Positions 1 to 9,596 of a DNA stretch of 64,000 nt are shown piece after piece. The translations under genes were made by a program, and so were the position numbers. The notes beneath the pieces are model-generated. The model saw only the letters and a list, made by a program, of their open reading frames with translations. It was not told the origin of the DNA and did no database searches. Origin of the DNA: Bacteroidota bacterium (GTDB taxonomy: Bacteria; Bacteroidota; Bacteroidia; AKYH767-A; OLB10); assembly GCA_023251535.1 (NCBI GenBank), contig JAHEYP010000003.1, forward strand, positions 1 through 64,000. Reading direction: 5' to 3'. Each line of letters starts with the position of its first letter. Position 1 is the first letter of the stretch.

Positions 1-832
1 AAGTTAATCTCGACATTGCTTGCCATCCGCCGGCACAAATTCTTACTTTACGCTTTAATTCTTCCTTACTATTGGCCGAAGCAGTTTCAGTTGCCGTAGC
101 TTCCGGTTCATATTGAACCCTGTATCCTCTTTCAGTAATTCGAAGAGATAAGATAAAGTCATCTAATATGGTATCTTCTTCTAAATGTGTGAATAGATGC
201 TTTCTGAATGAGATTAACTCGCCTGCAGCACCAACAACAGTTAATAGCTCCGAATCCCATTGCTTTAACTTTGACTCATATTTCCAGTAAAATCCTTCAC
301 CGGCACCGGCTGCATTTTCGGACTTATCTTGGAAAATTTTCTTTTCACCGCTTACTGCTCCAACCATAGGGTCGGTATAGTGGCGTACTATTTTGCGAAT
401 AACATTTGGATTTAATTCCGTGTTGGCATCTGAGAAAATGATCACCTCTCCAGATGCATAAGCAACCGAGCGATTTTCAGCTGCTGACTTGCCTTTTCTT
501 TGAGGTAAATGCAATAACTCAACTTCATCGAATTTGGAAACTTCTGAATCAGTTCCATCAGTAGATCCGTCAGTAATAAAAATTACTTGTAGTTTATTTT
601 TGGGATAGTCGATTGCTAATGTGTTAAGGATTTTATCCTTGATAATTGAAGATTCGTTATAGCAGGGAACAATAAAGCTAACGGTTGGTTCATAGTTTTC
701 ATTCTGATGGTTTCTTCTTTTGAAAAATGATTTTCTGATTTTAACCATTAAATACAATACTATTCCATATCCAAAGAATGAATAGAATACAATGAAGGCA
801 AATGCCCAGAATAATATTTCTAATGTGTTCAT
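1..832 (-). CDS. Family 2 glycosyltransferase, membrane-anchored (3' end cut by window)
   Basis: The 277 visible residues begin with a hydrophobic segment (about residues 5-30). A GT-A fold follows: IVPCYNE at 54-60, TDGSTDGT at 87-94 and the metal-binding FSDAN with Asp135. An acidic EEDTILDDF stretch (219-227) lies where processive GT2 enzymes carry the acceptor-side acidic motif. The part that would hold QxxRW and the C-terminal membrane helices lies beyond the left edge. Its ATG overlaps the stop of the upstream acetyltransferase gene as ATGA (829-832), so translation is probably coupled. It likely adds sugars to a polysaccharide at the inner membrane. The sugar substrate cannot be told from sequence. 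Confidence 0.9.
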   Translation of the reverse strand, partial: MNTLEILFWAFAFIVFYSFFGYGIVLYLMVKIRKSFFKRRNHQNENYEPTVSFIVPCYNESSIIKDKILNTLAIDYPKNKLQVIFITDGSTDGTDSEVSKFDEVELLHLPQRKGKSAAENRSVAYASGEVIIFSDANTELNPNVIRKIVRHYTDPMVGAVSGEKKIFQDKSENAAGAGEGFYWKYESKLKQWDSELLTVVGAAGELISFRKHLFTHLEEDTILDDFILSLRITERGYRVQYEPEATATETASANSKEELKRKVRICAGGWQAMSRLT

Positions 833-1476
833 GCGGCTATGATTTTGGTTGGTTCTTTATTGATTACTTTTTCCCATGATTGGGTATGAGAATTGTACTG
901 TTTTAATATTTTGGCCGGATTGCCACCTACAATCGAGTAGGGTGGAACGTCTTTAGTAATTACGCTTCCTGCCGCTACTATTGAATGCTTTCCGATTTTT
1001 ACTCCTGCAGTGATAACTGCGTTGGCTCCAATCCAGCAATCGTCTTCAATAATAATTTTTGAAGTTGTGCAAGGTTGTAAGCGAATTGGTACGTTTATGT
1101 CTTCATATCCGTGATTTAATCCCGACATCACCACATGTTGCGCAATAATTATATTGTTCCCGATTTCAACTGGTCCAATTATTACATTAGATAATCCAAC
1201 TCTAACACCATCTCCGATTTTAACATCTCCCATTCCATTGTTTACTACGGTATAGTCCTCAATGGTGGAGTTAATTCCTAGAGAAAACCCATTAAAAGGA
1301 AGCACATCCATCCTTGTGTTTCTGCGGATGAGTGATCCTTTCCCTTTTTTATGCTTCAATGGATTTAAAAACAATTTCACCCAAAGGCGAGGCCTTGCCT
1401 GATTTCGAGGCATTAGGCTTAGCAGAGCTAGTCTTTTGAGGGTCGGATTGTTTTTTATTTGTTGTGCCAACGACAT
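829..1476 (-). CDS. Hexapeptide-repeat (left-handed beta-helix) acetyltransferase
   Basis: The 215-residue protein carries imperfect hexapeptide repeats from about residue 65 to 190, ending in a run of the [20 protein letters not shown] type that is typical of WcaF/maltose O-acetyltransferase-like enzymes. His122 in GLNHGYED is the likely catalytic base. The basic N-terminal 55 residues lack repeats and may contact membrane or acceptor. Acetyl-CoA-dependent O-acetylation of a sugar is the family activity. The exact acceptor is inferred to be the local polysaccharide because the gene is coupled to a glycosyltransferase by a 4-base overlap. It diverges from the glycosyltransferase at 1627. Confidence 0.88.
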   Translation of the reverse strand: MSLAQQIKNNPTLKRLALLSLMPRNQARPRLWVKLFLNPLKHKKGKGSLIRRNTRMDVLPFNGFSLGINSTIEDYTVVNNGMGDVKIGDGVRVGLSNVIIGPVEIGNNIIIAQHVVMSGLNHGYEDINVPIRLQPCTTSKIIIEDDCWIGANAVITAGVKIGKHSIVAAGSVITKDVPPYSIVGGNPAKILKQYNSHTQSWEKVINKEPTKIIAA

Positions 1477-1626
1477 TCTATAATCGTTTTAGATAGTTGT
1501 TTTACTTAATGTAGGTAAAAAGGTTTATTGACTTGATGCAATTGATTTGTAAGGTTTTTCGATTATTTGATCAGAACTAATATTTCCCAAATCAGTATAA
1601 ACATGCATAATAAAAGACAGTTTATT

Positions 1627-2832
1627 ATGATCAAAGGAAGAAATATCGTAATTGTAGGTTTGCAGCCTTGGGATATCCCCATTGGAAGTAATTGCAAGAA
1701 TATTGCGATTGAATTATCTCGTCATAATAAAGTCTTGTATGTAAATGCTCCCCTTGATAGAAGTACTTATTTAAAGGGTAAAGACGACTCTTCCGTAAAA
1801 AAGAGGATAAGTATCATTAAAGGCAAGGAAACTGGGTTAGTTCAAGTAAATGAAAACCTTTGGAATCTTTATCCCGAAGTTTTAGCTGAATCTATCAATT
1901 GGATTGGTTCGTCGAGAATCTTTAAAATGTTAAATAAGGTTAATAATCGCCGATTGGCAGATAATATCCTTAACGCAACAAAATCATTAAATTTTGATGA
2001 TATCATCTTGTTTAATGATCAATCGATGGTGCGCTGCTATCATTTGAAAGAGTACTTAAAGCCATCGTGCTTTGTATATTATATCAGAGATAATCTGAGT
2101 ACAATCGAATATTTTCAGCGTCATGCGTTAAAGATGGAAGAGGAGTTGATTGCTGAAGCTGATGTAGTAGCTACAAATAGCGAATTTCTAGCAGAGTACG
2201 CGAGGAAGTTTAATCCTAATGCAAAGTTTGTGGGACAGGGTTGTGATTTTACATTATATCCTGAATCTTCAACTGTTCAAATTTCTGAAGAGATTTTACA
2301 TCTACCGAGGCCTACCATTGGTTATACTGGATTCTTGACAAATCTGCGTCTTGATATTAAACTCTTAGAGGATGTCGCTTCTGCAAAACCTGATTGGCAA
2401 TTTGTGTTTGTTGGGCCTGAAGACGAATCATTCAAGAAAAGTAATTTGCATGATTTGTCGAATGTTCATTTTCTTGGAAATAAGACTCCTGAATCGCTAC
2501 CAGGGTATATTAACGGATTTGATGTTGCAATAAATCCACAATTAATCAATGAAGTTACAATGGGGAATTATCCTCGTAAAATAGATGAATATTTAGCTTT
2601 AGGTAAACCAACGGTTGCAACCGCTACACCGTTTATGGAGTACTTTAAAGACTATACTTATCTGGCTAATGGCAAAGATCAATGGATAGAAGCAATTGGA
2701 AAAGCGTTATCGGAAGACAGCAATGATCTTCAAAGACGTAGACGTGAATTTGCCTTATCTCATTCTTGGACAAATAATGTAGAAGCTATCAGTAACCTGA
2801 TTGAGTCTGCTCAAAAAATAAATTACCATTAA
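1627..2832 (+). CDS. Glycosyltransferase, GT-B fold (family 1/4, TuaH-like)
   Basis: The 401-residue protein starts MIKGRNIVIVGLQPWD. I prefer this ATG to in-frame TTG (1567) and ATG (1603) codons upstream, because conserved-looking sequence begins here. A C-terminal Rossmann half has TIGYTGFL, a hydrophobic FVFVGPE strand and a nucleotide-sugar region around YPRKIDEYLALGKPTVAT. No transmembrane segment is evident, so it is probably cytoplasmic and membrane-associated. It lies 19 bases before a methyltransferase gene on the same strand, and the two probably form a small operon that modifies the same glycan as the leftward cluster. Donor and acceptor are unknown. Confidence 0.85.
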   Translation: MIKGRNIVIVGLQPWDIPIGSNCKNIAIELSRHNKVLYVNAPLDRSTYLKGKDDSSVKKRISIIKGKETGLVQVNENLWNLYPEVLAESINWIGSSRIFKMLNKVNNRRLADNILNATKSLNFDDIILFNDQSMVRCYHLKEYLKPSCFVYYIRDNLSTIEYFQRHALKMEEELIAEADVVATNSEFLAEYARKFNPNAKFVGQGCDFTLYPESSTVQISEEILHLPRPTIGYTGFLTNLRLDIKLLEDVASAKPDWQFVFVGPEDESFKKSNLHDLSNVHFLGNKTPESLPGYINGFDVAINPQLINEVTMGNYPRKIDEYLALGKPTVATATPFMEYFKDYTYLANGKDQWIEAIGKALSEDSNDLQRRRREFALSHSWTNNVEAISNLIESAQKINYH

Positions 2833-2851
2833 TCTTCAAAATAAAATACGT

Positions 2852-3622
2852 ATGAAGAATCAGAAAATCAATGTCGCCAAATACACGGAATTCACCGAGT
2901 TGGTAGATATTAAAAGATTGAATTTTATTGCCGATTCAATCCAAGAACATTGCAACCCCGGAGCAAGAATTCTTGATGTTGGCTGTGGAAACGGAAATAT
3001 CGCTCGCGGTATCGGTAGTTTGGGATATGAAGTTGTAGGAATTGATTTTAGCGAAGACGCTATTCGTTACGCGAAATCAAAAAATACTTTGCCAAATGTA
3101 TCGTTTCGCGTATGCAGTGCCGAAGAAGTTGCAGCAACTGAGCATTTCGATGCAGTTATTTGCAGCGAAGTATTAGAGCACTTACATAAGCCGGAATTAC
3201 TTGTTAAGACACTTGCTAAAATCTTGAAACCAGGAGCTATTTTAATAGCAACTGTTCCAAACGGAATAGGGCCACGAGAATTGCTGGTGACACGTCCGGT
3301 TCAAAAAATGAGCAAAAGTTGGATGGGTAAAGTAATTGATAATTCTAAGAAAGCACTTGGCTATAGCAATAGTACCGTGCAATCTATGTCGGGTGATTTA
3401 ACACACGTTCAGTTCTTCACCAAAGGGGCCATTAGCAATTTAATTATGTCGGAAGGTTTCGATATTCTTGAATTTGGCCACTCCAACTTTGTTGAGAAAG
3501 TATTCCCATACTCCTTATTGACACGTAAGATTAAGACTCTGTCAGAAATCGACAATACTGTAATTGACTATCTGCCTTCTGTAATGGCTAGCGGATTCAA
3601 TACTGTATGGAGAAAGAAATAA
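2852..3622 (+). CDS. Class I SAM-dependent methyltransferase
   Basis: The 256-residue protein has a clear motif I, ILDVGCGNGNIARG (residues 40-53), an acidic residue ending the next strand (GIDFSEDAI), and a motif IV region ICSEVLEHL, as in Methyltransf_11/23 families (UbiG/glycan methyltransferase-like). The C-terminal half after about residue 150 is less conserved and carries hydrophobic stretches. The substrate is not identifiable. Its place after a glycosyltransferase, inside a polysaccharide region, suggests sugar O-methylation or capping. A bidirectional terminator follows, shared with the convergent operon. Confidence 0.85.
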   Translation: MKNQKINVAKYTEFTELVDIKRLNFIADSIQEHCNPGARILDVGCGNGNIARGIGSLGYEVVGIDFSEDAIRYAKSKNTLPNVSFRVCSAEEVAATEHFDAVICSEVLEHLHKPELLVKTLAKILKPGAILIATVPNGIGPRELLVTRPVQKMSKSWMGKVIDNSKKALGYSNSTVQSMSGDLTHVQFFTKGAISNLIMSEGFDILEFGHSNFVEKVFPYSLLTRKIKTLSEIDNTVIDYLPSVMASGFNTVWRKK

Positions 3623-3674
3623 AAGCACATATTAAATCCCGGGAACGATGTTCTCTGGATACTAAAACAAAAAA

Positions 3675-3692
3675 GGTACAGATATCTGTACC
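3675..3692. terminator. Bidirectional intrinsic terminator between convergent transcripts
   Basis: A perfect 18-base palindrome (GGTACAGATATCTGTACC) is flanked by an A-run on the left (3668-3674) and a T-run on the right (3693-3699). It can form a hairpin followed by a U-tract on either strand, and it lies between the methyltransferase gene and the last gene of the leftward polysaccharide operon. Confidence 0.85.
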
Positions 3693-3719
3693 TTTTTTTA
3701 TTGCTTTATTTTTTGATTT

Positions 3720-4883
3720 TTAGTTTACTATGGTGGATGCTTTTGAATCTGCCTCGCAAAGACTTTGATAAGTCTCTATAAGCGTTAAAGAAGATTTTTG
3801 CCAACTGAACTTTTGAGCTTGTTGGTGTCCTCGGTGAATTAACTTTGAACTTAATTCTTCATTATTTAAAACTTCCAAAATGCCTTTAGCAATATCATCA
3901 GCTGATTCGGGATTCACAAAATGTGCGGCGCTACCAGCAGTTTCTTTTATTGCAGGGATCCCCGATGCAACTACAGGAGTTCCGCATGACATGGCTTCTA
4001 ATACCGGTATGCCGAAGCTTTCACGCAAAGATGTATAAAGAAAAACTTTTGAATGATTGTAGATATCTGGCACATCGGTGTTGGAAATATAATTGGTAAT
4101 TATGATTTCGTTTATAAGAGCTTCCATTTTTAAAGCCTTCAACATCGACTTGATATTTCTTTTGGAAAGATCTGAAACAACTATTTTACAATCTAGTTTG
4201 CCTTGTTGATGTATTAATCCTAGTGCCTTTAAAGTTGTTAAGGTGTTTTTCTTCGGGTCAGTATTCCCAAATAAGAAAATAAAAGGTTTCTCAGGGAGTT
4301 TATACCTGACTAAATTATTCAGTGAAGTTCCCTCTGGCTTCTTATAGAAATGCGAACTATATGAATTGGGTATTACCTCAACTCGAGAATGTAAGTTAGG
4401 GATGTTCTCGGTTATTATTTCTTTCTCCGAATTTGATACTGTGATAATTTTCGATGCCCTTTTAATAACACCTGGAACAATCAATTTTCTGTAGAAATTC
4501 CCAATCTGCTGGTAAATGCTGCCGCCTTTAAGTTTAGATTTTGGTTCTAAATAAATAATATCGTGTAGCGTTACTATTTGTTTGCAGAATGTTAATAGGG
4601 GAGCAGTATTCCCTGTACTATGAAGTACATCGAGTTTGTAATATACCGTTAAGAAGGGTAGAAGTACCTGCTCTGCTAAAGGTGTTGGCAGAGACTTAAT
4701 CTTAATAATGGTAAAATTGTTTGTTTCGTGTAATATATGACTGTCATCGTCATCGAAACAGAAAATATAATACTGGTTGGTTTTATCGTTGTTTTGCAGT
4801 TGACGAATAAGTTCCAATGCCACAATATCCATTCCGTGTTTATGTGCACGAAATATTCTAAACGCCTCAATTCCTATTCTCAT
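3720..4883 (-). CDS. GT4-family glycosyltransferase (last gene of the polysaccharide operon)
   Basis: The 387-residue protein has a GT-B fold. The N-terminal half holds DVLHSTGN (85-92) and VTLHD (104-108). The C-terminal half holds FGNTDPKKNT (205-214) and the retaining-GT4 E-x7-E signature, Glu288 to Glu296 in RESFGIPVLEA. Such enzymes transfer a sugar from a nucleotide donor with retention, on the cytoplasmic face of the membrane. The gene lies 7 bases after the stop of the preceding GT4 gene and is followed by the terminator at 3675. Confidence 0.9.
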   Translation of the reverse strand: MRIGIEAFRIFRAHKHGMDIVALELIRQLQNNDKTNQYYIFCFDDDDSHILHETNNFTIIKIKSLPTPLAEQVLLPFLTVYYKLDVLHSTGNTAPLLTFCKQIVTLHDIIYLEPKSKLKGGSIYQQIGNFYRKLIVPGVIKRASKIITVSNSEKEIITENIPNLHSRVEVIPNSYSSHFYKKPEGTSLNNLVRYKLPEKPFIFLFGNTDPKKNTLTTLKALGLIHQQGKLDCKIVVSDLSKRNIKSMLKALKMEALINEIIITNYISNTDVPDIYNHSKVFLYTSLRESFGIPVLEAMSCGTPVVASGIPAIKETAGSAAHFVNPESADDIAKGILEVLNNEELSSKLIHRGHQQAQKFSWQKSSLTLIETYQSLCEADSKASTIVN

Positions 4884-4890
4884 TTATTTC

Positions 4891-6036
4891 TTATGCTGCT
4901 AATATTTGTTGTTTGATAAATTCACGGTAAATGCTTTCATTATTAGCAACCATTATTTTTAAATCAAATTTTTGGTGTGCTGTCATCTGTGCTGCTTTCC
5001 CGAATTGATCTCTTTGCTGTTTGTTGTTATGAAGGCTAACTAAAGCTTCTGCCAAAGCAACATGATCGTGGCAAGGAACTAATAATCCATTTTTACCATG
5101 AATAATGGCTTCTTTTGTCCCGTCTACAGGCGTCGCAACAATAGCTTTTCTCATTGCCATAGCTTCTAACATACCAATTGGTAGCCCTTCCCATAATGAC
5201 GGCAAGGTGTAAATATCGAATGTGTTTAACACTTCAGGTATATCTGTGCGGAAAGGCAAGAAGTTTATCATATCGGCAATGCCTAAATCATAAGCTAATT
5301 GAATAGCCTGATCTTTTAAGTCGCCATCTCCGATAAATAAAAACTGCATATCTCTGGTTGTTTTTGCAACTTCAGCAACTGCTCTTACCAAGGTGAATGG
5401 ATCTTTTTGAACCGTCATTCTTACTAAATAGCCAACAACGGTTTTGCCTTCTTTTATTCCAAGTTCTTGACGGATATCTTTTAATTCTCTATCAGGATTG
5501 AATCTTGATAAATCAACGCCGTAATTTACAACCCTGCTACGTTTCATGTTGAATCGTGTCAATCCATCTCGCTGATTCGAGTTGGATACTGAAATAGTAA
5601 GATCTACATGATCGGTTAGGAATTTTTCCGATAATTCTCTTACTCTACGAACAGGGAATTTTTGGTCTTGATGAAATGACCATCCATGAACGGTATAAAC
5701 AATTGGAAGTCCTAATGCTCGCGCCGGAAAAATGGTATTACTCAATGCTCTTGTACCATGTGCATGAAGAATATCGATATTTTCTTCTTTCATGATCTTT
5801 TTTACAGCATTATAGGTCGATAAATTGAAAGGTTTAAGCGTGTTTACAACATAGGTTTTGATGCCAAGTTTCTGTAAACGCTCTACCATTGGTCCTTCAG
5901 TAAAAGAAAGAACAATCGGTTCAAATTCATCTTTATTGATGTTTGAAACTAAATCTAATACGTGCGATTCTCCGCCACCAATTTGCCCTTGACGAATAGT
6001 TTCTAAAATTTTAATTTTATGATGATTGGATGCCAT
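4891..6036 (-). CDS. GT4-family glycosyltransferase
   Basis: This is a 381-residue GT-B enzyme. It opens with a strand and a glycine-rich GGGESHVLDL loop typical of GT4 N-domains. It has HAHGTRA in the first domain, VGYLVRMTVQKDP at the start of the second, and the E-x7-E signature in EGLPIGMLEAM. I chose the ATG at 6036 (MASNHHKI). An in-frame ATG at 6066 would overlap the preceding gene by 20 bases and add ten atypical residues. It is in the middle of the leftward operon. A retaining sugar transfer onto the lipid-linked repeat unit is inferred. Confidence 0.88.
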   Translation of the reverse strand: MASNHHKIKILETIRQGQIGGGESHVLDLVSNINKDEFEPIVLSFTEGPMVERLQKLGIKTYVVNTLKPFNLSTYNAVKKIMKEENIDILHAHGTRALSNTIFPARALGLPIVYTVHGWSFHQDQKFPVRRVRELSEKFLTDHVDLTISVSNSNQRDGLTRFNMKRSRVVNYGVDLSRFNPDRELKDIRQELGIKEGKTVVGYLVRMTVQKDPFTLVRAVAEVAKTTRDMQFLFIGDGDLKDQAIQLAYDLGIADMINFLPFRTDIPEVLNTFDIYTLPSLWEGLPIGMLEAMAMRKAIVATPVDGTKEAIIHGKNGLLVPCHDHVALAEALVSLHNNKQQRDQFGKAAQMTAHQKFDLKIMVANNESIYREFIKQQILAA

Positions 6037-6046
6037 AATGCGGGGG

Positions 6047-7234
6047 TTATATGGTATTGTTTTCAAATGTTGCTGTATGAGGAGTGTGAATGAATCTTTT
6101 GTTTGCTCCTTTGATTTTGAACATCGCTTTCATCATTACAAAGAATGTTTGAGGCAATGAAATCAAGGCGTTGAATGTTTGTTTATTCCAGAATTCTTTA
6201 GGAATAGAAATGATAAATGCAAAATAGTACATAATGGTTATCGTTAACCAATGTGCGAAACTAATTACGAAAATATCGGGAGTAAAGGCAGTTATAATTG
6301 TTATTAAGAACAATGTGCCGATTAATAGTACTTTCGGTACAAGTGCATAGTGCATTACTTTATTGGCATAGTCGATTTTTCCGCTTATAAGCCCTATAAC
6401 TCCATCAAGCCAATATTTGCGCAAATAAACCAATTGAGCGGAAATCCATCTCGTACGTTGATTAGCGAATACTTCTGATTTTTGTACTTTTTCATCTAAT
6501 ACAATTGCGTCTTCTAGATAAACGATTTTGTGATTGTCGCGAATTAATCTTAATTCAAGTTCTTTGTCGAATCCGCCTACAGCTTCTATTTCTTTCATTA
6601 CCTGCTTGAGGTATAAATAAGAGAAGGCCATTCCTGAGCCGATTACCGATGATGACAATCCAATAGCAACTTGACCTTTTCGCATCATATGGTTGTTTGC
6701 TTCTTCACTTATAGCATCAAGTACAGCATAATTCGTGTTTTTATTCTTAGCTTTTCGGTGACCTTGCACAGCATAACAACCGGAAATAAATGCTGCATTT
6801 ACTTTTTCTAAAAAGTCGTGACGCATGATATTATCTGCATCGAGAATTACTGCTATATCGTAAGGCTTTGTTATTTGTGCAAAGGCTTCATTTAGCGATT
6901 TCGATTTTGTTGAAACATCAAACGATACTTCAATAACCGATAACGGTAACTTTTTAAGTGTGGCAATGGTTTCCTTTTTTAAGGAATCCGCAATTACATA
7001 AATACTGTATAGATTAGATGGGTATTGCTGGAAAAGTGCTTGTTTGGCCGTTTGCAATATAACTTCATCTTCTTTGTAGGCAGGCATCAATACAGCAATT
7101 CTTCTGTATTGATCATGATTTGTATATTCTCTTTTCTTATAAAAATGGCCGGCAATGGCGTAGAAGAAAGAATAAATAACTGTAAATGCCATTGTGGCAA
7201 ATACGATAATGAGTAATAGGTTGATAACAATCAT
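6047..7234 (-). CDS. Membrane GT2 glycosyltransferase (processive-type motifs)
   Basis: The 395-residue protein has an N-terminal membrane helix (about 3-28), a GT-A catalytic domain with LMPAYKEDEV (49-58), LDADN with Asp132 and Asp134, and NQRTRW (258-263), matching the QxxRW acceptor motif of cellulose/hyaluronan synthase-like GT2 enzymes. At least two more hydrophobic segments lie at about 298-345. The QxxRW box suggests either processive synthesis or a related non-processive transfer at the membrane. The following gene starts about ten bases after this stop. The sugar is unknown. Confidence 0.88.
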   Translation of the reverse strand: MIVINLLLIIVFATMAFTVIYSFFYAIAGHFYKKREYTNHDQYRRIAVLMPAYKEDEVILQTAKQALFQQYPSNLYSIYVIADSLKKETIATLKKLPLSVIEVSFDVSTKSKSLNEAFAQITKPYDIAVILDADNIMRHDFLEKVNAAFISGCYAVQGHRKAKNKNTNYAVLDAISEEANNHMMRKGQVAIGLSSSVIGSGMAFSYLYLKQVMKEIEAVGGFDKELELRLIRDNHKIVYLEDAIVLDEKVQKSEVFANQRTRWISAQLVYLRKYWLDGVIGLISGKIDYANKVMHYALVPKVLLIGTLFLITIITAFTPDIFVISFAHWLTITIMYYFAFIISIPKEFWNKQTFNALISLPQTFFVMMKAMFKIKGANKRFIHTPHTATFENNTI

Positions 7235-7240
7235 GACCGG

Positions 7241-8149
7241 TCAGATTAAAGATTCATTACTATGTATATTGTAATTCGTTAGGTTCCAAATAACACCTTT
7301 ATAAAAGGCTTTAAGCATATCCGTCTTACCTTTCAGTAAATACTGAAGGGTATTCTTTGGTATAGATACGAATGTTAAAAAAAGAAGGCTGACAAAAAGC
7401 GTAATTCCTTTCACATTACGTCTTTGATACAAAATTCTGTTTCTCGTTAAGTAATATGTTTTAAGTGTACTGCCTTTTCCTGTCGCCATTGATTCTTTAT
7501 GATAGATTTTGGACTCTGCTTCATACCAAATGGAGTATCCTGCGTTTTTGATTCGCTCGCAATAGTCCATTTCTTCATAATAGAGGAAGTACAAATCAGC
7601 CATTAAGCCAATTTCTTCAACAACTTTACGTGATACCATCATGGCTGCTCCATGAGCTCTGCTGGTAGGCATTGATTGATCAAAATCTCCATTATCTTGC
7701 TTGCCAAATCCTATGGCATTACCACGAACCGTAAAGGGATTGATGGGTTCAAATCCTGCGAATTGGAGCATTCCTGGTGTATGATGAAAAATTATTTTGG
7801 GTGAAGCAGCTCCTATTTTTGAGTCGCTTTCCATTCGCTGCACAAGAGGTTCTAAAAATCCTTCAGGGACTTCTGTATCATTATTCAGCATTAAGAAATA
7901 TTTCCCTGTAGCTTGTTTAAATCCTAGGTTGTTTCCTCCTGCAAAGCCCAAGTTTTTATCACTCCTGATGAATTTTATCCACGGATGTTTTTCGAAGATG
8001 ATTGATGGGTCTTCTTTTGAAGCATTGTCAACAATGATTACTTCAAAATTGGGGTACGTAATTTTTTTCAGGGAATCCAGCATTTCGCAGGTTACCTGAG
8101 CACCATTGTAGTTAATACTAACTATTGAGACCGATGGATAGTTCGTCAT
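7241..8149 (-). CDS. GT2 glycosyltransferase, rhamnosyltransferase (WbbL)-like
   Basis: The 302-residue protein has SIVSINYNG at the start, VIIVDNASKED (38-47), a FAGGNNLGF loop (69-77), and the metal-binding NNDTEVP with Asp91, the usual pattern of WbbL-type rhamnosyltransferases. A segment near 245-262 is hydrophobic. Its ATG lies inside the 3' end of the upstream polymerase gene (32-base overlap), preceded by AAGGA about eight bases upstream. The rhamnosyl assignment rests on family resemblance only. Confidence 0.88.
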   Translation of the reverse strand: MTNYPSVSIVSINYNGAQVTCEMLDSLKKITYPNFEVIIVDNASKEDPSIIFEKHPWIKFIRSDKNLGFAGGNNLGFKQATGKYFLMLNNDTEVPEGFLEPLVQRMESDSKIGAASPKIIFHHTPGMLQFAGFEPINPFTVRGNAIGFGKQDNGDFDQSMPTSRAHGAAMMVSRKVVEEIGLMADLYFLYYEEMDYCERIKNAGYSIWYEAESKIYHKESMATGKGSTLKTYYLTRNRILYQRRNVKGITLFVSLLFLTFVSIPKNTLQYLLKGKTDMLKAFYKGVIWNLTNYNIHSNESLI

Positions 8150-9596
8150 TGGAGTTTTCCTTACTCCTTTTTAACGAACGTTTTTCAATAAAGTTCTCTG
8201 CTAGAAAAATATATACCATCGACATGTACATTACAGATCCGGTTGGGAACTGACCGAAAATTTGGTTCCCGTAACTAGCAAAGCAAACTCCGAATATTCC
8301 TCCATAAAAGGCCGCCATTTTGAATTTTAGGTCGGTTTCTTTGATCTTGAATATCACGAAGAATCGATTAATAAGGATAAACAGTATTAATGTCAAATAG
8401 AGTGAAAGTCCTACAATACCACTCTCAGCAAATATTTTTACATACCAGCTGTCGAGTGGGGTAGTGGCGAGAAATGTACCCGGACTAAACCTTTGCCCCC
8501 AGGAGCCCGCCGACCCAATTCCTCCTCCAATAGGCCTGGAGGCCATATAAGCTTTTAGTTTCTTCTGATTTTCAAGTCGGGCCATCAACGATGCATCATT
8601 AGGGTCGAGTGCAGTACGCATCCTTCTAATTTGATCGTTTTGTTGTCCGATGGTGGTGTATTTTAGCATTCCAATCACCAATAGACCAATTACGGCTCCG
8701 GGAATTAGAATTTTCATATTATTACTTAATAGTAGGTATGCTGCAAATCCCATAATCGCCACGAATAATGCTCCGCGGGTTCCAGAGATCATCATACCGT
8801 ATAAATTCAATAAGCTGACAACGATGTAGAATATTTTTCTTTTTTTGGAACAAGGACCAATGGCCATAATTCCTGCAACAACTCCAACATGTGCAGTCGC
8901 AGCTCCAAATTGTCCGGCATCTGAATAGAAAGAAAATACACGTAGTTTTCCGAATAAGATGTGCGTTTGTTTAGCACCCATTTCAAGCCATCTGTTTTCT
9001 GCAAAGTCAACACCGATAAATAATTGCTTCATGCCCCAAAGTGCAGCGAATGTTGAAATACAAAACCAAATTTTTATGAAGGTGTCCATATCCTTTTCTT
9101 TACTTAAAAGGATAAATGTTAAAGGCACTGTGGCTATGAAATATAAGGAAACGCCTCTCACTGCATAGAACCATGCTTCAAAACTTCTTGCTTCGGGATT
9201 TACGATTTCAATTACTGTATATCCGAACCAAATAAGTACTGCCCAAGTGAGGGGGTTGTTCGCTGTAGGATTTTCAGGATCATCTTTAGTCCTGAACATA
9301 TAGCCCAATGCAGTAAGCAATAAGATAATATCAACGCCTAATCCGAATGGTCCGTCGATGTATCGAGTAATTCCGTTAGCGAAAAAGCTAAACGCAAGCA
9401 TGGTCCACATTCCGAACTTCGGACTAGCAATAATAGCAGCCACCAATGCAATCGCAAAGGGAAATGCGGCAAATGCAACTATCGTGACAATTCCGCCCTT
9501 TGAAAATGCCTGTCCTAAAACAATTGCAAGCAATACTAGCAGTATGACCTGGTAGATTTGCCTGAAATTGATTTTACGATGAAGTTGAATTTCCAA
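8118..9596 (-). CDS. O-antigen polymerase/ligase family membrane protein (Wzy/WaaL-like)
   Basis: The 492-residue, very hydrophobic protein has roughly a dozen membrane segments and one large extracytoplasmic loop (about residues 320-380) containing ARLENQKKL and a glycine-rich PIGGGIGSAG. This matches the O-antigen ligase family (Wzy_C). Between a flippase and glycosyltransferases, the likely role is polymerisation of flipped lipid-linked repeat units in the periplasm. A WaaL-type ligase role cannot be excluded because both share the fold. It overlaps the flippase gene by 23 bases. Confidence 0.85.
   Translation of the reverse strand: MEIQLHRKINFRQIYQVILLVLLAIVLGQAFSKGGIVTIVAFAAFPFAIALVAAIIASPKFGMWTMLAFSFFANGITRYIDGPFGLGVDIILLLTALGYMFRTKDDPENPTANNPLTWAVLIWFGYTVIEIVNPEARSFEAWFYAVRGVSLYFIATVPLTFILLSKEKDMDTFIKIWFCISTFAALWGMKQLFIGVDFAENRWLEMGAKQTHILFGKLRVFSFYSDAGQFGAATAHVGVVAGIMAIGPCSKKRKIFYIVVSLLNLYGMMISGTRGALFVAIMGFAAYLLLSNNMKILIPGAVIGLLVIGMLKYTTIGQQNDQIRRMRTALDPNDASLMARLENQKKLKAYMASRPIGGGIGSAGSWGQRFSPGTFLATTPLDSWYVKIFAESGIVGLSLYLTLILFILINRFFVIFKIKETDLKFKMAAFYGGIFGVCFASYGNQIFGQFPTGSVMYMSMVYIFLAENFIEKRSLKRSKENSNDELSIGLNS

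Noticed and set aside
1567-1626. Upstream in-frame TTG extension of the glycosyltransferase
   Set aside because: The extra 20 residues have no conserved character and the ATG at 1627 starts the recognisable fold.
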